Assembly: GCA_963277665.1 (NCBI GenBank)
Contig: OY728137.1
Coordinates: 1,176,042,670-1,176,106,669, forward strand
Direction: 5' to 3'
Length of the DNA stretch: 64,000 nt
From: Viscum album
Taxonomy: Eukaryota > Streptophyta > Magnoliopsida > Santalales > Viscaceae
Below the pieces are notes generated by a model, which worked only from the letters and a program-made list of their open reading frames with translations, was not told the DNA's origin and did not search any database. A program made the position numbers and the translations under genes. How positions within the stretch are numbered: position 1 is the stretch's first letter; each line of letters starts with the position of its first letter. Below are positions 36,835 to 49,989 of the stretch, piece by piece.

Positions 36835-38140
36835 AATATATCTTATTATAAAGGGGAGAGAGTCTAGTTTATTTTCATATAACGGACATTTTTGAAGGTC
36901 TTTTAGTTGATGTTGAATATTTGAGAGGTATTTCATAGATTTTGAGGTTTCCATAAAATTTAATGTGAGAGATTAAAGGACCCCCCAGGTGACTGAAGAG
37001 TCTTGGATGATTGGGGGTAAATGACATATGTTGGGGTTGGGAGAATCCCCTCATAAAGTGAATTATCTATATGGGAGTTGTGAGATGGTAAATACATGGT
37101 AAAAATGTAACTATTATTACACAAAGAGGTGGATTACTCTCATAAACACCATTCAATCATGTGTTGTCTTTTATCAAATGACCATCACATTAGAGTCATG
37201 ATATGGGTAGTTTCTTAAGATACTTTATTCAACGGTTTTAGGATAATTTTTATGTTTTATTTTTGAGAACATGTTGATAAATGAGTTTTAAGATCTTTGG
37301 AGTTTATTGAGGATGAAAAAGAATTTAGTTTTATTGAGTTAATGTGAATCATGATGTGAAGGATATAGTTTCACCATGATGGGTGTGTTACTGATGAAAA
37401 GTTTTAATCAGATTTAGGTCCTCACACCAAAATTCGGTTATTTGCATTGTCAAGGTGTTTTGTGGAATTATTATGACATCATAGTAAAATATATTTCATA
37501 GTAAATGATTTTTTTGATGGATTATGTGGAAATTATTCTATTATGAAGCCTAACCCATGAAAAATTCGTGTTATACAAGTTTGGGATTCAAATAGTCTCA
37601 TGATGAAAGAAAAAAATCACACCAGAAAGGGTAAATCTATACCACATTGGATATTCCATGAGATTTCAATGTATCACTAGAATAATAAGTCAAAGTTCTC
37701 AAGTCGCAAGCACTATTTCCATGCCATAAAATTTATTCTATAAATAAAAGTTTATATGATTTTATTTGGTGCTGATGATTTAATAAAGTTAATCACATCA
37801 AAATGATCATCAGGGATATTTTAAATTCAGTTTTCATATCTTTAATATATCTCCATCATATCAAGATGGAGGAGTTCATGCCAATTTTAGGGTGCCTCAA
37901 CTAAATAAATAAGTGATAAATTTTGATAAATCATTGAGTCACCCTACCATTTATTCCAAGGAGACTGAACCTTATATTGAACCTTTTACTATTTGTTCCT
38001 TCTCACTCATTCTCTCAAAATTGAATCATAATCATTGATATTATTTTTGAACTAATTTTCATGATAAATTAAATTTAGAGTTTGTGTTTTCATTAATCAT
38101 TTATTTATCCCCCTCTCAGTGGTGTTTTACTCTCACATGG
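36835..38140 (+). repeat. Copia B 3' LTR
   Basis: From the polypurine tract to a pyrimidine-rich end at about 38,105-38,140 (atccccctctcagtggtg). That ending resembles those of element C (41,929-41,950) and of the copy near the window end (63,438-63,465), so the three belong to related elements. The start and end are approximate, as the 5' LTR is not in the window. Confidence 0.55.
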
Positions 38141-39307
38141 GTCCATTACAAACATAGTATAATTTGATTTTTTTTTTGAATTTTTACATTGATAACTATT
38201 TATGAGGACCTTTATTTTAAATTTAAAAATATTTTTTCGTTTTGAAAAGAAGATATATTGTGTTTTATAGTCTTTTAGAGATGTGATCATGTAATATATA
38301 TTCCATGATGTTAATTTGAGGAAGAAAAGTGAAAGTGTTCATGATGTAGATATAGAAAAGATCTTGGTTATAAAACATTTAATTATCCCAGTATGTATGT
38401 GATATAGAAAATATTATTGGTTATTTTTTAGAAATATAAGTAAGATAATAAATTTGGGGCATCATATTCAAAATATGATAAAAAATTCCTAATAACAAAA
38501 GGCAAGGAGAGGTGAATGAGTAAGGATAAGTCTCTTGGGATGAATAAAACACACTAGGGTAAATTTAGTTTATTTTTCTGATAAATTTATTTATAATACC
38601 ATTTTATAATTTTCATGAAAATTTTAAGATAAATATCCCACCATGGAGATAGAAATAAGTGATGTTTTTTCTAAAGAAGTGGCAGATATGTCAATTCATT
38701 AATTTAGAGTATGTTCTTATAGTAATCAATGAGAGATCTAATAATTGTATGAGAAAGAATATTAGTATTATATTATTCATCGAGTGAATTATGCATTAAT
38801 ATCTAAATTAATATTATAGAATTATTTATTTAATAAGGAAGAGATGTCCTAAAAATAATTAGTTACAAGAATGGGTTTAAAGATGAATGGTGAAAGTCAC
38901 ATACCTTGGGAACTTATACATGTTATGGAATAATAAATGGATACAAAAAAATAATATTAAAGGACGTTTTTTCCCTCTCAAAAAACATCATGAAGAGAGG
39001 ATAAATTATGGAATATAATAAGCCTTGATGATATAACACATGGTTTCCCATTTAACAGAGAAGGACATGCCGATCAAGGTCCTCAAAATGAGGTTTAAAT
39101 ACTTAAAAGAAAAAATTAATATACTTATTATAGAATCATCAACAAAATAATTCCATGAATTTAAAAATCCATAATTGTTGAGAAGACATAAATTTATTTC
39201 TAAATGCAGAATAAATTGTTCTTAAAGAAAAGCAGTAATGAAGTGCTACTAGAATATAACAATGAGATACACCATGGATGCGTTCTGAGAAAAAAAAGTC
39301 TCAATAT
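38141..39307. other. AT-rich spacer, nothing recognised
   Basis: Between the end of LTR B and the start of LTR C. AT-rich with stops in all frames; no motif, repeat or domain that I can name. Confidence 0.4.
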
Positions 39308-41970
39308 TGTAATAATACCTACTAAACTATATTAATCTTAATATCCAATTCCAAAGGTTGTATTTATGATCAATATAAATAGTTAACATTAAATGAAATT
39401 GAGAGTTCCTAAGAATGTATTTGTTATATGTGATAACTTGTGCATATTAAATGATTATTGGATGTATTGAAATGTTATTCCAACATTGATTGCGTGTAAA
39501 AGGAGATATAAAGTGTTTATAATGGATTAGTAATGGATTTATTTGATTATGGTAAAGGGAATTTAAAAATTATTTTATAAGTTTAAGTGGAGTTTCATCC
39601 CTATAAAAGCAATATTAAATAATACTTGGTTGTATAAAATATAAATAATTTGACGAAGATTAGGAAATTAATAATAAGGATGGAGGAGATATATAAGTGT
39701 TAAATACTATTTAAGATCACTTATGTTTGTGATTTTAGAAATTTCCATTAAAATTTGGAAATAAAAAATATGGCTAACCCTGGTACCAAAAAACACCCTA
39801 GTAGCCAGGTCATCTCAAGGAGACAATTGGATGAGATAGAAATGTGATCCAACCAAGAGTGGTGTTAAGTATTGATGAGGAGACGTAGTTCATTATAACT
39901 AGAGAGAGCATATAGTGGAACTTGGGAGGAGGAACCACAGTGTGGGTTAACATGAAGGACCCTTGGCATGGGCTGGTGCTAATGGATTTCAACGAAATTC
40001 CCATAGTGTGTTGATGTTATTAAGGAAGTGTGCTCTTATTTTTATTTTTAATAAGGGTTGAAAAAAGTGTCATAGTTCATGGATTAAAATTTATATAGTT
40101 TAACCGAAATACCATAATATTAATTTGTCACCAACCTCATGTCATGTGAGAGTTTCATGCCACTAGTTTGAATAGATGATTCTATATGATACAAGCCTGA
40201 ATCCTTCAACTGCATATGATCCTCTATGTGAGTAAGATAATCTATATGTCTCTAAATGTGAAGTGAAATCACCATGAGAGAATAAAAAATCTCATTACTC
40301 ATATTTAGTCTTGTGGTGTGAATATATAATGGGGAGCATCATATAATACTCTACCAAGCCACATAATAAATTTACATATTGGGTTTTTTTACGATATAAG
40401 CTACACGTATGATAAAATATCCATGTATGATGTATGGTTTTCATAAGAAGGTAAAATATATAATAAATTTGTGTAATAAGTCAATGTATAATATGCATAA
40501 AATATATACGATAAAAAATGCGTAGGATAAAAAAATACATGCGGTAAAAATTGTGTATGATAAAGGAAAATGCATATGATTAAGAAATATATAAGTGGTT
40601 ATACATATTATATGAGTTTTAGTACCGTGAAAAGTTTCTGTGAAGATGAATAAATGAGTTCTATAAAATAACACATGGAATATAATACTTCTAGAAAAGG
40701 TGGAGTAATTTCAAATGATTTATATAGAAATATTTATGGTTTTAAATATCAGTCATTTATTATTATTTTTGCTAATGTGAATAATATTATGTAATCTTGA
40801 TATATGAAATAATTTATTGTTGATAATGAAATACATTTTCCATGAAAAAATATCTTCCAGTGTGGAATGATTTTATAGGATTCAAAATTGTGAAGACAAA
40901 TCTATGATATTTTCATAGCCTATAAAGATAGAAACACCAAGTCTTTAGGAAAGACTATATAAACTTCTTGAGTAAGTGTTGAAAGATCTTTTAATCATGA
41001 TAAAACATTAACTCCACAATTAATGGATTTTACTTATTAAAATAATAAATTAATATTTATTGTTTTGGTGAATATATATATATATATTTGGAGAAGTTGG
41101 AGAATATACTAAAAAAATTAATAGATCCTTTTTAATATATAGAATTGAGAAAACCAATATAAGTTGAAGAAATAATGAGATTATTCAATGTTGGTACACC
41201 CGAGAAGAAAAAAAAACAATAGATGAAGAAAAATTACAGATCCTTTAATCCATGTTAAACTTATAATATATATTAATTTTTATATAATGAAATAGAAAAT
41301 AATATTGAAAATAAGAAGAGAATGATGTTTCTACCATTGTTGTACTCCTTACATCAAGACCATTATAGAACAATAAGACACTGTGATCAATATATACAAT
41401 TTTTTTGACATGATTTAACCAACATTTCTTGCATATATTCAAGTCTATATTATTGTTGAAATTCTAAGATTTATTTCTTGTGGAAGGGGATCCTATTTTG
41501 GTTAATTTAGTGACATGTAAAGTAAAATAGATATCTCTTTTACGAGTTCATATATGTCCTTTTAATAATTTTGGTTCCAATATAAAAAATTACAATGAAT
41601 ATAATTGGATGATACCCACATTAGGGATTTTTAAGACACCATATCAACACTTTTTTTTGACTTAAACTACACTTGTAATCACTAAAAATATATATTGATA
41701 ATAAAATTCATGTCTTGGTATAATAGTCACACATGAAAAGGAGTGGGATTTGACAAACCATGTAATAAAAATGTATTTATATTATCATATATTTATAAAT
41801 TCCATTCCATAGTGAGGGTTTAGAATGAATCAATAGATCCACACCTCTTAACCAATATAGATGTTCAAGCATAATAGGGGAAAATTAAGTGCATGTAAAA
41901 CTCAGTAAAATTAAGTAGACTCATTCACACCACCCTCTTAGTGTCCCTGCATGAACACTTGGAACTAAAT
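39308..41970 (+). repeat. 5' LTR of element C
   Basis: Matches the 3' copy in blocks: gagttcctaagaatgtattt (39,390), gagacaattggatgagat and onward (about 39,818), ggacccttggcat (39,957), tgatgtatggtttt (about 40,427), and the 41,320-41,640 block. It ends with the pyrimidine-rich cacaccaccctcttagtgtc (about 41,929) before the primer-binding site. The long minus-strand frames here are chance. Confidence 0.75.
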
Positions 41971-41971
41971 G

Positions 41972-41991
41972 TGGTATCAAATCTGATAAAG
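41972..41991 (+). other. Primer-binding site of element C
   Basis: tggtatcaaatctgataa is a worn TGGTATCAGAGCxxG (iMet-tRNA complement) just after the LTR end. Confidence 0.65.
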
Positions 41992-42299
41992 TATCCAGTT
42001 ATTGGATACACTTTTCAATCTTATTTTCCATTATTAAACTTAGATGAAGTGTATATTTGATGAAAATTCAAAATAGAATAAAATGGAGAACCTAGATTAA
42101 AACCCTATTGATGTTGAAGTAAGTTCTCATTAAAGACCATAAAAAATAAGAAAAAGAAAGAGGAAAATAATTATTTAAATAATTCAAAATAAAATAAGGA
42201 GCAAACAATACTTGAAGATAATCAATGCGGTAAAATTGATCCTTTTTAAGAGACAAGTTCAAAAGTAGATAATATGAATAATATGAGTCTATCAGAAGC

Positions 42300-43860
42300 T
42301 ATTGAAGACTTATACTACCAAATTGAAAGGTATATAAATAATTATCCTATTTAAATAGTAAATTATACACTTTGTTTTATAAAGTAACTTTTTATGATAA
42401 AGAAATGTAATAAATGGTAGCCTGAGAAATGGAAGATTCTCTAAGAATAAAATTCAGAAAGCACAATGCTCTCATAGACCTTATTAAAGAAAAAGATCAA
42501 TCGATATTAATTTTCAATGAAAATATTTATCTAATTTAATAAAAATTTCAAAGGAGTAACTTTTATAAATAAGTTTCAAATATATTTCATGAGGAAGTAT
42601 TCCTTTCATTGATAAAATTATACAAAACCATACTAAATATCAAGGATTCTCAGATAGAGGTCAAATAAAAAAGAATAAAAGATCTTGATAACTCTTTATA
42701 AGTTTCTATAAAAAAGGAATTAATATAAAATCAAGCATATGAAGAATAATTGGGGAGAAATATTAGTATCTATTGAAAATGAGAAGAAATTTATCAACAT
42801 ATAGTGACTTGAACTTAAGTTGAAATTGAAGAATCTAGAATTCAGAAAAACAATGAATTTTAAAACTATTGATAAAAGAGATGATAACAACCAAATTTAT
42901 ATTAATATTTATGTATATATTAATACTAATATCAGTGGAAATATTTTATTTAATTCATCCCTTTATCTTCCAATAATAATCTATTTAAAAAAGGTACCAT
43001 CCATATCAAAATTTGTTAATTAAATTAAATATACTTTTTAAAAGAGTGATGGTTTTAAAGAAAAATTATATAAATATGGATGAGGGAAACTTATTAGAAA
43101 CCAATTTATATTTAAGTGGTGTTTTAAATAGCGTGTATAGAAGTGGGTTCCCCAAAAAAATCCTAATTAGATGAGTAAAATTACAAAAAATAACAAGTTT
43201 TCAAGTATGAAAATTCTAGTAATATTACATAAAATAAACCAATTCTTCAAGGATATTTTGGGTATTTTTATAAGTTTTTTATAGGTAATTATATTTTGGG
43301 AATAATATATAAATTTATAGTATATATATAAATCCTTAAGAGAGGGAGAGAAATCTTCAGATGATATAACATCGATTGATTAAGAGGAAAAATATGTATC
43401 CTATAAATAGATTTGAAAAACATGGGAATCAATGTAGTGGTTGAAATAGTCATGATCATAGATATGGATCATGATTATATAACTCAAATGATCCTGAATC
43501 AAGTAACGATAAGTAAATAATACCATTGTTTTGGATAAAAGGAATAAATTCTTTCTTATGAAGATTTTAAGAGAACAAACCTAAAAATATTATTCCCAAT
43601 AAGTTTTCAAAAAGGCATTTTTGTTTCATTATTGGTAACAAAACCAATATGTTAATAAGTGGTTATACATCAAAAGGAATGATTTCATTTTATTATGGTA
43701 AAAGAGGATATACCATGCACTCATATAAAAATTCCATGAATATATGTATCAATAGAATTAAGAAAAATGAAATATCAGTCCTAGAAGAAGGTAAAAAGAC
43801 CGATTTAGTAAAAATCACTATTTAGAAACCATGTCAAATTTTTTAAGAGTATTTATATGT
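42300..43860 (+). pseudogene. Element C gag remnant with zinc knuckle fully mutated
   Basis: The clearest piece is at 43,682-43,770: ISFYYGKRGYTMHSYKNSM...INRIKKNE. Relatives have CxYCGKRGHTxxSCK followed by a KIWVPKG-like tail. All four zinc ligands are changed here (Ser, Tyr, Tyr, Tyr at 43,685-43,729), three of them explained by single G-to-A or C-to-T transitions. TDLVKITI and the following KPCQI resemble the next gag block. Upstream, gag is too worn to trace. Confidence 0.6.
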
Positions 43861-43869
43861 ACATAAATA

Positions 43870-45110
43870 GAATATGATCATTTGGTCTACATATTTGGAA
43901 AATTAAAAGAAAATAAAGGATACACAATTGAAGGAAAGTTCAAAAGGAAAATAAGAAACTCTATATGAATTGTTTCAATTTTACGAGTTGTTATCAATAA
44001 ATAAAAACAAAATAGTTTTAGAAGTGATGTTTTTAAGGTGTAATATGGATAGTAACAAACCTAAAGGTTTTTTTTGAAAATTCTACCATCATAAGAAGAA
44101 TTCCTAAATAATATAAACGTAGAACCAAGTGATGAATATGACTTGATGATTCGTGAAAATACGTGTTTCACACACAAAGAGGTTGTAGTTATAAAGAGTT
44201 CCATTGTTTACAAAGTAAAAAAAAACATTTGAAATAAAAATGTGCAAGCATGAAGAAAGGATAAACATGGTTGAGAAAACATTATCAACCCAGTGTCTCC
44301 CATTGAGGAAAAAGGGGTTTTCTTTATCCCCTTGACCATTTGGGTTGTATTTTTTTGATAACCATGTCGAGAGTTTAATATAAAGATAGAAGTCAATAGA
44401 TATAAAATTTGGATATCAAATGGGAGAGGGGAAAGTAGTAATAACAATTATAGACATGATAAAAATTTTAATTGTTCCATTTTTTCATGCTAAACATGGA
44501 ATATCATAATTTCTATCTGATGAAGAGATTCTAATAGATAAAGAAATTTTATTTTATCCCTTAAAGGGGAGACAAGGGTATGAGGTTGTTTAGAAGTTTT
44601 CATAAATTATCACATCATGTAAATATAATAATTTATGTACAATCCTTTTAATATTTGAGAATGAGGTATATTAATTACACATTCTACCTCGTATTTTTTC
44701 ATATAAAATATGCTTATTTATGAGGGTTCTAATTTATGAGAGTTCTAAGAGAATGTGGGTTTTTATTTATTTCACTTGAATATTTATAATGTATTTTCGA
44801 AGGTTTGGTTCAAACAATATCTCTGGTTAAATCTACTTGAAAAACCACCAAAATTAGAAATTAGAGAATTTTATACTGTGTATGGTAATTTATGGATAAA
44901 TTTGTATAACTTGGTTACTTTCTCATTTTTTAAAACTAGTTTTCCCACAAATAATTAGAGATGATTAAATAAAGGACCATTACTAGAAAAAATGTGGTCT
45001 ACTAAATCTCTCAAATAATCTAAGTTGAAACAGGAATAAATAATTAGAGGAGAATATTTTTGAAATAAAATGTGATAAAACCCCTATAAAAACCTTTGAA
45101 TTTTTTATCA
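43870..45110. other. Element C interior without recognisable pol
   Basis: Where protease, integrase and RT should be there is 1.2 kb of AT-rich sequence. A 67-codon plus frame (44,755-44,958) contains PKLEIREFYTVYGNLW, slightly reminiscent of the 'LVREFYANL' block of a plant retroelement-associated domain, but too short to call. Confidence 0.4.
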
Positions 45111-45124
45111 ATAAGGGGGGATAA
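45111..45124 (+). other. Polypurine tract of element C
   Basis: ataaggggggataa, about 14 bases before the 3' LTR start at 45,138. Confidence 0.75.
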
Positions 45125-45137
45125 AAAAATTCAAGTA

Positions 45138-47090
45138 TGTAAACATAATAACTTATAAGTTTTTGGGGTTATTGGAAATAAAATAAATAGAAAAATTAAA
45201 GAGTCAATGAAAAATGTTGTATTTGTTTTCAATAAGGATGGTTACCTTAGAAAAAAATTTAGAGTTCCCAAACAATGTATTTTTATATGTTATAACTTGT
45301 ACATATTATATGAGGCTTGGACATACTAAAATTTTCTTCTATTAGTGGTTGTATAGAAAATAATATATCAATTTCTACCACTAGATTAATAAAGGATTCC
45401 TTCACTTATGGAAAATATAATTTGAAAATGAGTTTACAAGAGAATGCGGTGTCTCATATATATGGTTTCAAGATTAAACAATACAAGGGTTTATAAATAT
45501 AAATATTTGGAAAGAGATTATGAAATTCATAGGAGGGTTGGAGGAGTTATTTAACTATATCTGGTTGCTGGAAATCACATATGTTGTGATTTAAAAAATG
45601 CATTTAAACATTTTTGAAAGAATAAAATGCATCCAACCCAAGGCCAAATAAACACTATAGAATCTTGGCCATCTTAGGGAGACAATTGTCCAAGATCAAA
45701 GGTTAACAAGACAAGAGTGGCATTAAGGATTAATGAGGATATATAGTTTAACTCAACAAGATAGATCATGGGGTGACACACAAGAGGGGAAAACGTGGTA
45801 TGAGGAAGCACCGAGGACCCCTGGCATTGGTCAGTGCCAAGGGATTTCAATGAAAGTCCCATAACATGTCAATGATAATAATTAAGTGTGATTAATTTTG
45901 TATTTTCTTTATGAGATGAGAAAAATAAAATCTCTATTCATGGATTAAATAATTAACTATTTATAACCAAAATGATACTATATTACTTCTTCTTCAAAAA
46001 ATTTCTATGTGAGAGTTTCATGACACTAGTTGCAAGACACATTTCTATGTGAGATGATCTTGCCACATTAACTTGTATATTATATTCCTTGTGAGTTCCA
46101 AGAGATCAATGTATATAGTTTTTTAGTAACTTCTCAATGTAAGGACATAAAAAATCATATCTCATCCAAAATGTTGCAGTGTAAATATATAATGATGATC
46201 ATTTTATGGTACTCTACTAAACATTATCAGAAATGGACATACTAAGTTTTTTATAATTTAACAAACACATATTATAGAAGATTCATATATGATGTATGGT
46301 TTTTATAAGAATATGAAGCACATAATGTAATTTTTCATGATGTTAGTGGTCATGATTCATAAAACATGTATGATGAAAAATGCATGTGTTGCAGAAAATG
46401 TGTATGATGAAAATTTCATATAATGAAAGAAAATGAATAAGATTTAAAAAAATTTAAGTGGTAATACATATTATGTGATTTTTAGGTATATGGAATAAAT
46501 TTTTCAACATGCGTAAATGGTTTCCCTCAAAAAATAGGAAGATAATACTCTTAGAAGAACATGAGTAATTTGAAATGGGGCACAAGCTCATATATGTGGT
46601 TTAAAATATTATAGTCATTAATTTTCATTCTTGTTGAGATGAAGGAAATTTTTTCAAATTGATATGTGAAATGGGTTTCTTCCCATACTATAATAATTTT
46701 TGAAATATATATATCTTCCATTGTTTTACTCCTTATATAGACACAATTATAGAAAAAGAATCCAATGCATTCAATAGACATAGTGTATTTTACTTTATTC
46801 AACAAAATAGATTTTATTACATTATTTATAATATTATTATACAAAGTTTATTATATATTTCTCAAGGAAATGGATCCTATTATGGTTCATATAGTTTAAT
46901 TAATATAAGGAGTGATCTCTTTCAATAGTTCAAGGGGAGATTTGAAGAACCTGTGGTTCTAGTATAAATAGTTCCATTGAAAGGAAGTTGATGGTGCCTT
47001 CATTAGGGATTTGAATGATATAATCCCATTCACTAAAAAAATACAGTGAAAATAAAATTCATGCATCTAAATTTTTTTTAACATGATAAG
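45138..47090 (+). repeat. 3' LTR of element C, missing its end
   Basis: Matches the 5' LTR from 39,308 to about 41,710, then stops at about 47,090 without the U5 end. A sequence similar to the missing U5 end is found at about 63,345-63,480, so the LTR may have been split by everything between (inference). Confidence 0.7.
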
Positions 47091-49989
47091 GTGTAGTATT
47101 TTCACAACCTTGTAAAATCCTTGTGTTTCAGTTCCTATCTATATCTACATTTCATGTAAAAGCGAGGGGTGAGAGTGTATTTTTCATGAACCATCCTAGA
47201 ACAACCTCGAACTGGGATCTTGAGTTAGTCTCCACAAGGAATTAGAAACATTCCCTATCCTTATGGGTTGGAAAATAGCACTGAGTATCAAACATAACAT
47301 AATTGGGAACAATTTATCCCATTAAAAACTAATAAAGAAATAAAAAAAATTTAAACAAACACAAGTAGTAGAAAAGAAACAAACACAAAAAATACCTCCA
47401 CATTACCTCACGGGTTACTAACAACCTCAAAAATGTGTTCTATCCACGAGAAACTCAAGAAAAACCCAACGTAAACTGAAATTATAAAGTAATTGTGAGC
47501 ACGAAGTTTCTTATTAGGGATGCCATGAGAGAAACCATGCCTTATACATTATCTTTAAAGAGAAAACAATTTCATACTAGTTTAAAAACATAAATATAAT
47601 TAAATAAGAATTTAAAATTATTTTAAAAAATTGAAAAAATTATTTTTAAGAAAGATAATATCTCTTTTTTAATTTCAATACAATTTAAAAAAGTGAAATA
47701 CTTTCCAATAAACAATTCATAAAAAGAAGAATGAGATAAGGTAAAAGTTTCAGTAGGATAATATAACAATAAACATGATTTTATAAAAACGTCACAAAAT
47801 TACAGGAAAGTTTAATAAATTTAAAACAAATATAATGAGAAATTAGTAGAGAAAAAGAAAAAATAACCAAGACATACTCGGTTTGGAACCATCTGTCAGC
47901 CTATCGATGCAATCTATAGTCTATAACCATCATAACTACTATAAAAGACATTTTCACCATGTTTCATCTCATAGATGGTAAAAACCACCATGTAATTTCT
48001 ATAAATTGGGGGATATAGTCCAAAAAAATTGGTCAAATTAGTAACTATCTCTTAACTATCACAAATACGCCTAATATCCCATGACTATAAAAAATAATGG
48101 GGGTGGGTGTGGTGGACATCAAAAGATAACCCCATAAAGTACCATCACATCTTTCCAGCCCACCCCCACAACCTATGAAAAAATCATGTTTAGAATAGAT
48201 AAATTAGATATAGGTGTTTAATTTCATGTAAAATGTTATATGGTACTAACCAAGACATAACATTTAGACTTTCATGAAAATCATTCAAGTTACAAAACCA
48301 CTCTTTACATTTACACACATATGAACATTAGTTTATATATAAGAACCCTTTATCCCAATATACATATTCCTATCACTGTAAGTGAATTTTTATAAAGAGG
48401 GAACCTATATTTAAATATATATATATATATATCTGTGTGTGTGTGTGTCTAACTTACCTTTTTATATGATTTAATGTTTAGAAATATCGTTGAGGATTCT
48501 TCTTAGAAAATTGAACATGCCATTAGGCCTTTATTATAATCTAGATTAAAGACAAAAAAATCCTTGAAAATTTTCAATTCACATGTTAAAATCCATTTAC
48601 AAAACTAATCAAGTATCCAAGATGGTTTAATTTTTAAAATAATCTTAGAAACATGATTTTAATAAGAGAAACCCATTATGATAGCTTAGAGAAATTGTAA
48701 AAAATAGAGGAAAATGATTTAAAATCATCATAATAAAATTTAATTAATATAAATACTTTATATAATAATGAAATTACACTTTAAAACAATCATGAAACCA
48801 TATATTTAAATTTAACGGATTAGAAATAGGGTAACCTGCATCAAATAGTGTGGAATCCATCTCCTTCGACGAATGTCGCAAAAACGAGCCCTAAATCAGT
48901 CTTTAAAAACCCTAAAGACTAATAATAGACCAAATAAACACCCAGATAGGTTTAGGGTTTACTTAATTTATGTAAAAAACAAAGGAAGGAAATGAAACGA
49001 AGAATAAGGGTGGGAATAAGACAGAGTAGGAGAAGAAATGGAAACCTGAGTTGGTCAAACAAGGAACAGGGAAAGCAATTGGCCCAATTGAGTGATAGGG
49101 AGGAGGTGAGGTGCATATACGAGAAACTATATTTATAATTTAGAAAGAGTGGGTGAGGGTATTTGTGAGAGGGAGGGAGGGAACCCCATTTTAGAAGTTA
49201 TTTTAATTAAGGTATAAATGGTAATTTTGAAAATTTATTCCCCTCGACACTTTTTATGGTTTTGCTGCACGATTTGGATAAAAAATGCATCAACCATGAA
49301 ACTGTACTGAAAAACCTATATAAAACCACATTTTTCGGGAAAATAGTTAGGAAAATAATGCAACAACCATTTTCTATCTCAGAAAAAGTCACATACACTG
49401 TCACAAAATAACCACATAGTTTCCTTAAATTGTGCGCAAGTCGTGCACTCACTCCTAAAGGCCACCAATGTGACAAATCATGATTTTGGGAGATAGATTA
49501 TTTTAATTTATTTTATGTCTTTTGTTTCATGATAAACCTATATTATATTTCTCAATATGCAACACCATATTATCTTTTATTATATGAAACACTATTTTTG
49601 GCTTGTGTTGCACACAATTTCAAGTTATTTCGATAGAATTCATTTGATGCAACATTGAGTATATATTTTTTCCAATGTATAAATGAACTAAGTTTGTATT
49701 ATGTAATATGAAATACCAAAGGAATATATCACTACACACAACACTGACTTGTCTTGCGTTACACGCAAGAGCAACCTTCCTCGATAGCTTGCGTTATACG
49801 TGATAACGAGTTTCACTAAATAATGATATATTATTAAAATATTATTAGTTAATGGGATATAAACTAGATTATTTGAATAGTATTAACCACATTTTTAATT
49901 TAATATAACACTATAATTCATCTTAAAAATTTTCAAGAGCTTGATATGAGAAAAAAAACAATTTCTTTTGGATAATAGAAGTATTTTTC
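47091..49989. other. 2.9-kb unassigned segment
   Basis: It separates LTR C from LTR D. Contents seen: a (TA)n-(TG)n microsatellite (48,413-48,448), a purine-rich block at about 48,940-49,190, and a perfect 7-bp-arm palindrome cttgcgt-tac-acgcaag near 49,754. On the minus strand, about 49,140-48,830 reads like a promoter and leader (TATA-like atttataaatatag, then a pyrimidine-rich leader and an AG|GT junction). No coding domain is recognised; the 89-codon minus frame at 49,207-49,476 matches nothing I know. Confidence 0.4.
48413..48448. repeat. (TA)n(TG)n microsatellite
   Basis: A run of TA dinucleotides followed by ctgtgtgtgtgtgtgtct. Confidence 0.9.

Larger units (their letters stand above)
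39308..47090 (+). mobile_element. Copia-type element C with 2.66-kb LTRs and gag-only interior
   Basis: Two diverged copies of a long repeat (39,308-41,970 and 45,138 to about 47,090) flank a 3.2-kb interior with a primer-binding site, a worn gag and a polypurine tract. No RT, RNase H or integrase is visible, so it is either internally deleted or a non-autonomous partner of an element such as B, whose LTR end and polypurine tract it resembles. Confidence 0.75.

Noticed and set aside
39308..47090. Endogenous pararetrovirus
   Set aside because: Considered because of the met-tRNA primer site and absent integrase, but long LTR pairs, a polypurine tract and gag-type knuckle fit a copia element; no movement protein or RT is visible.
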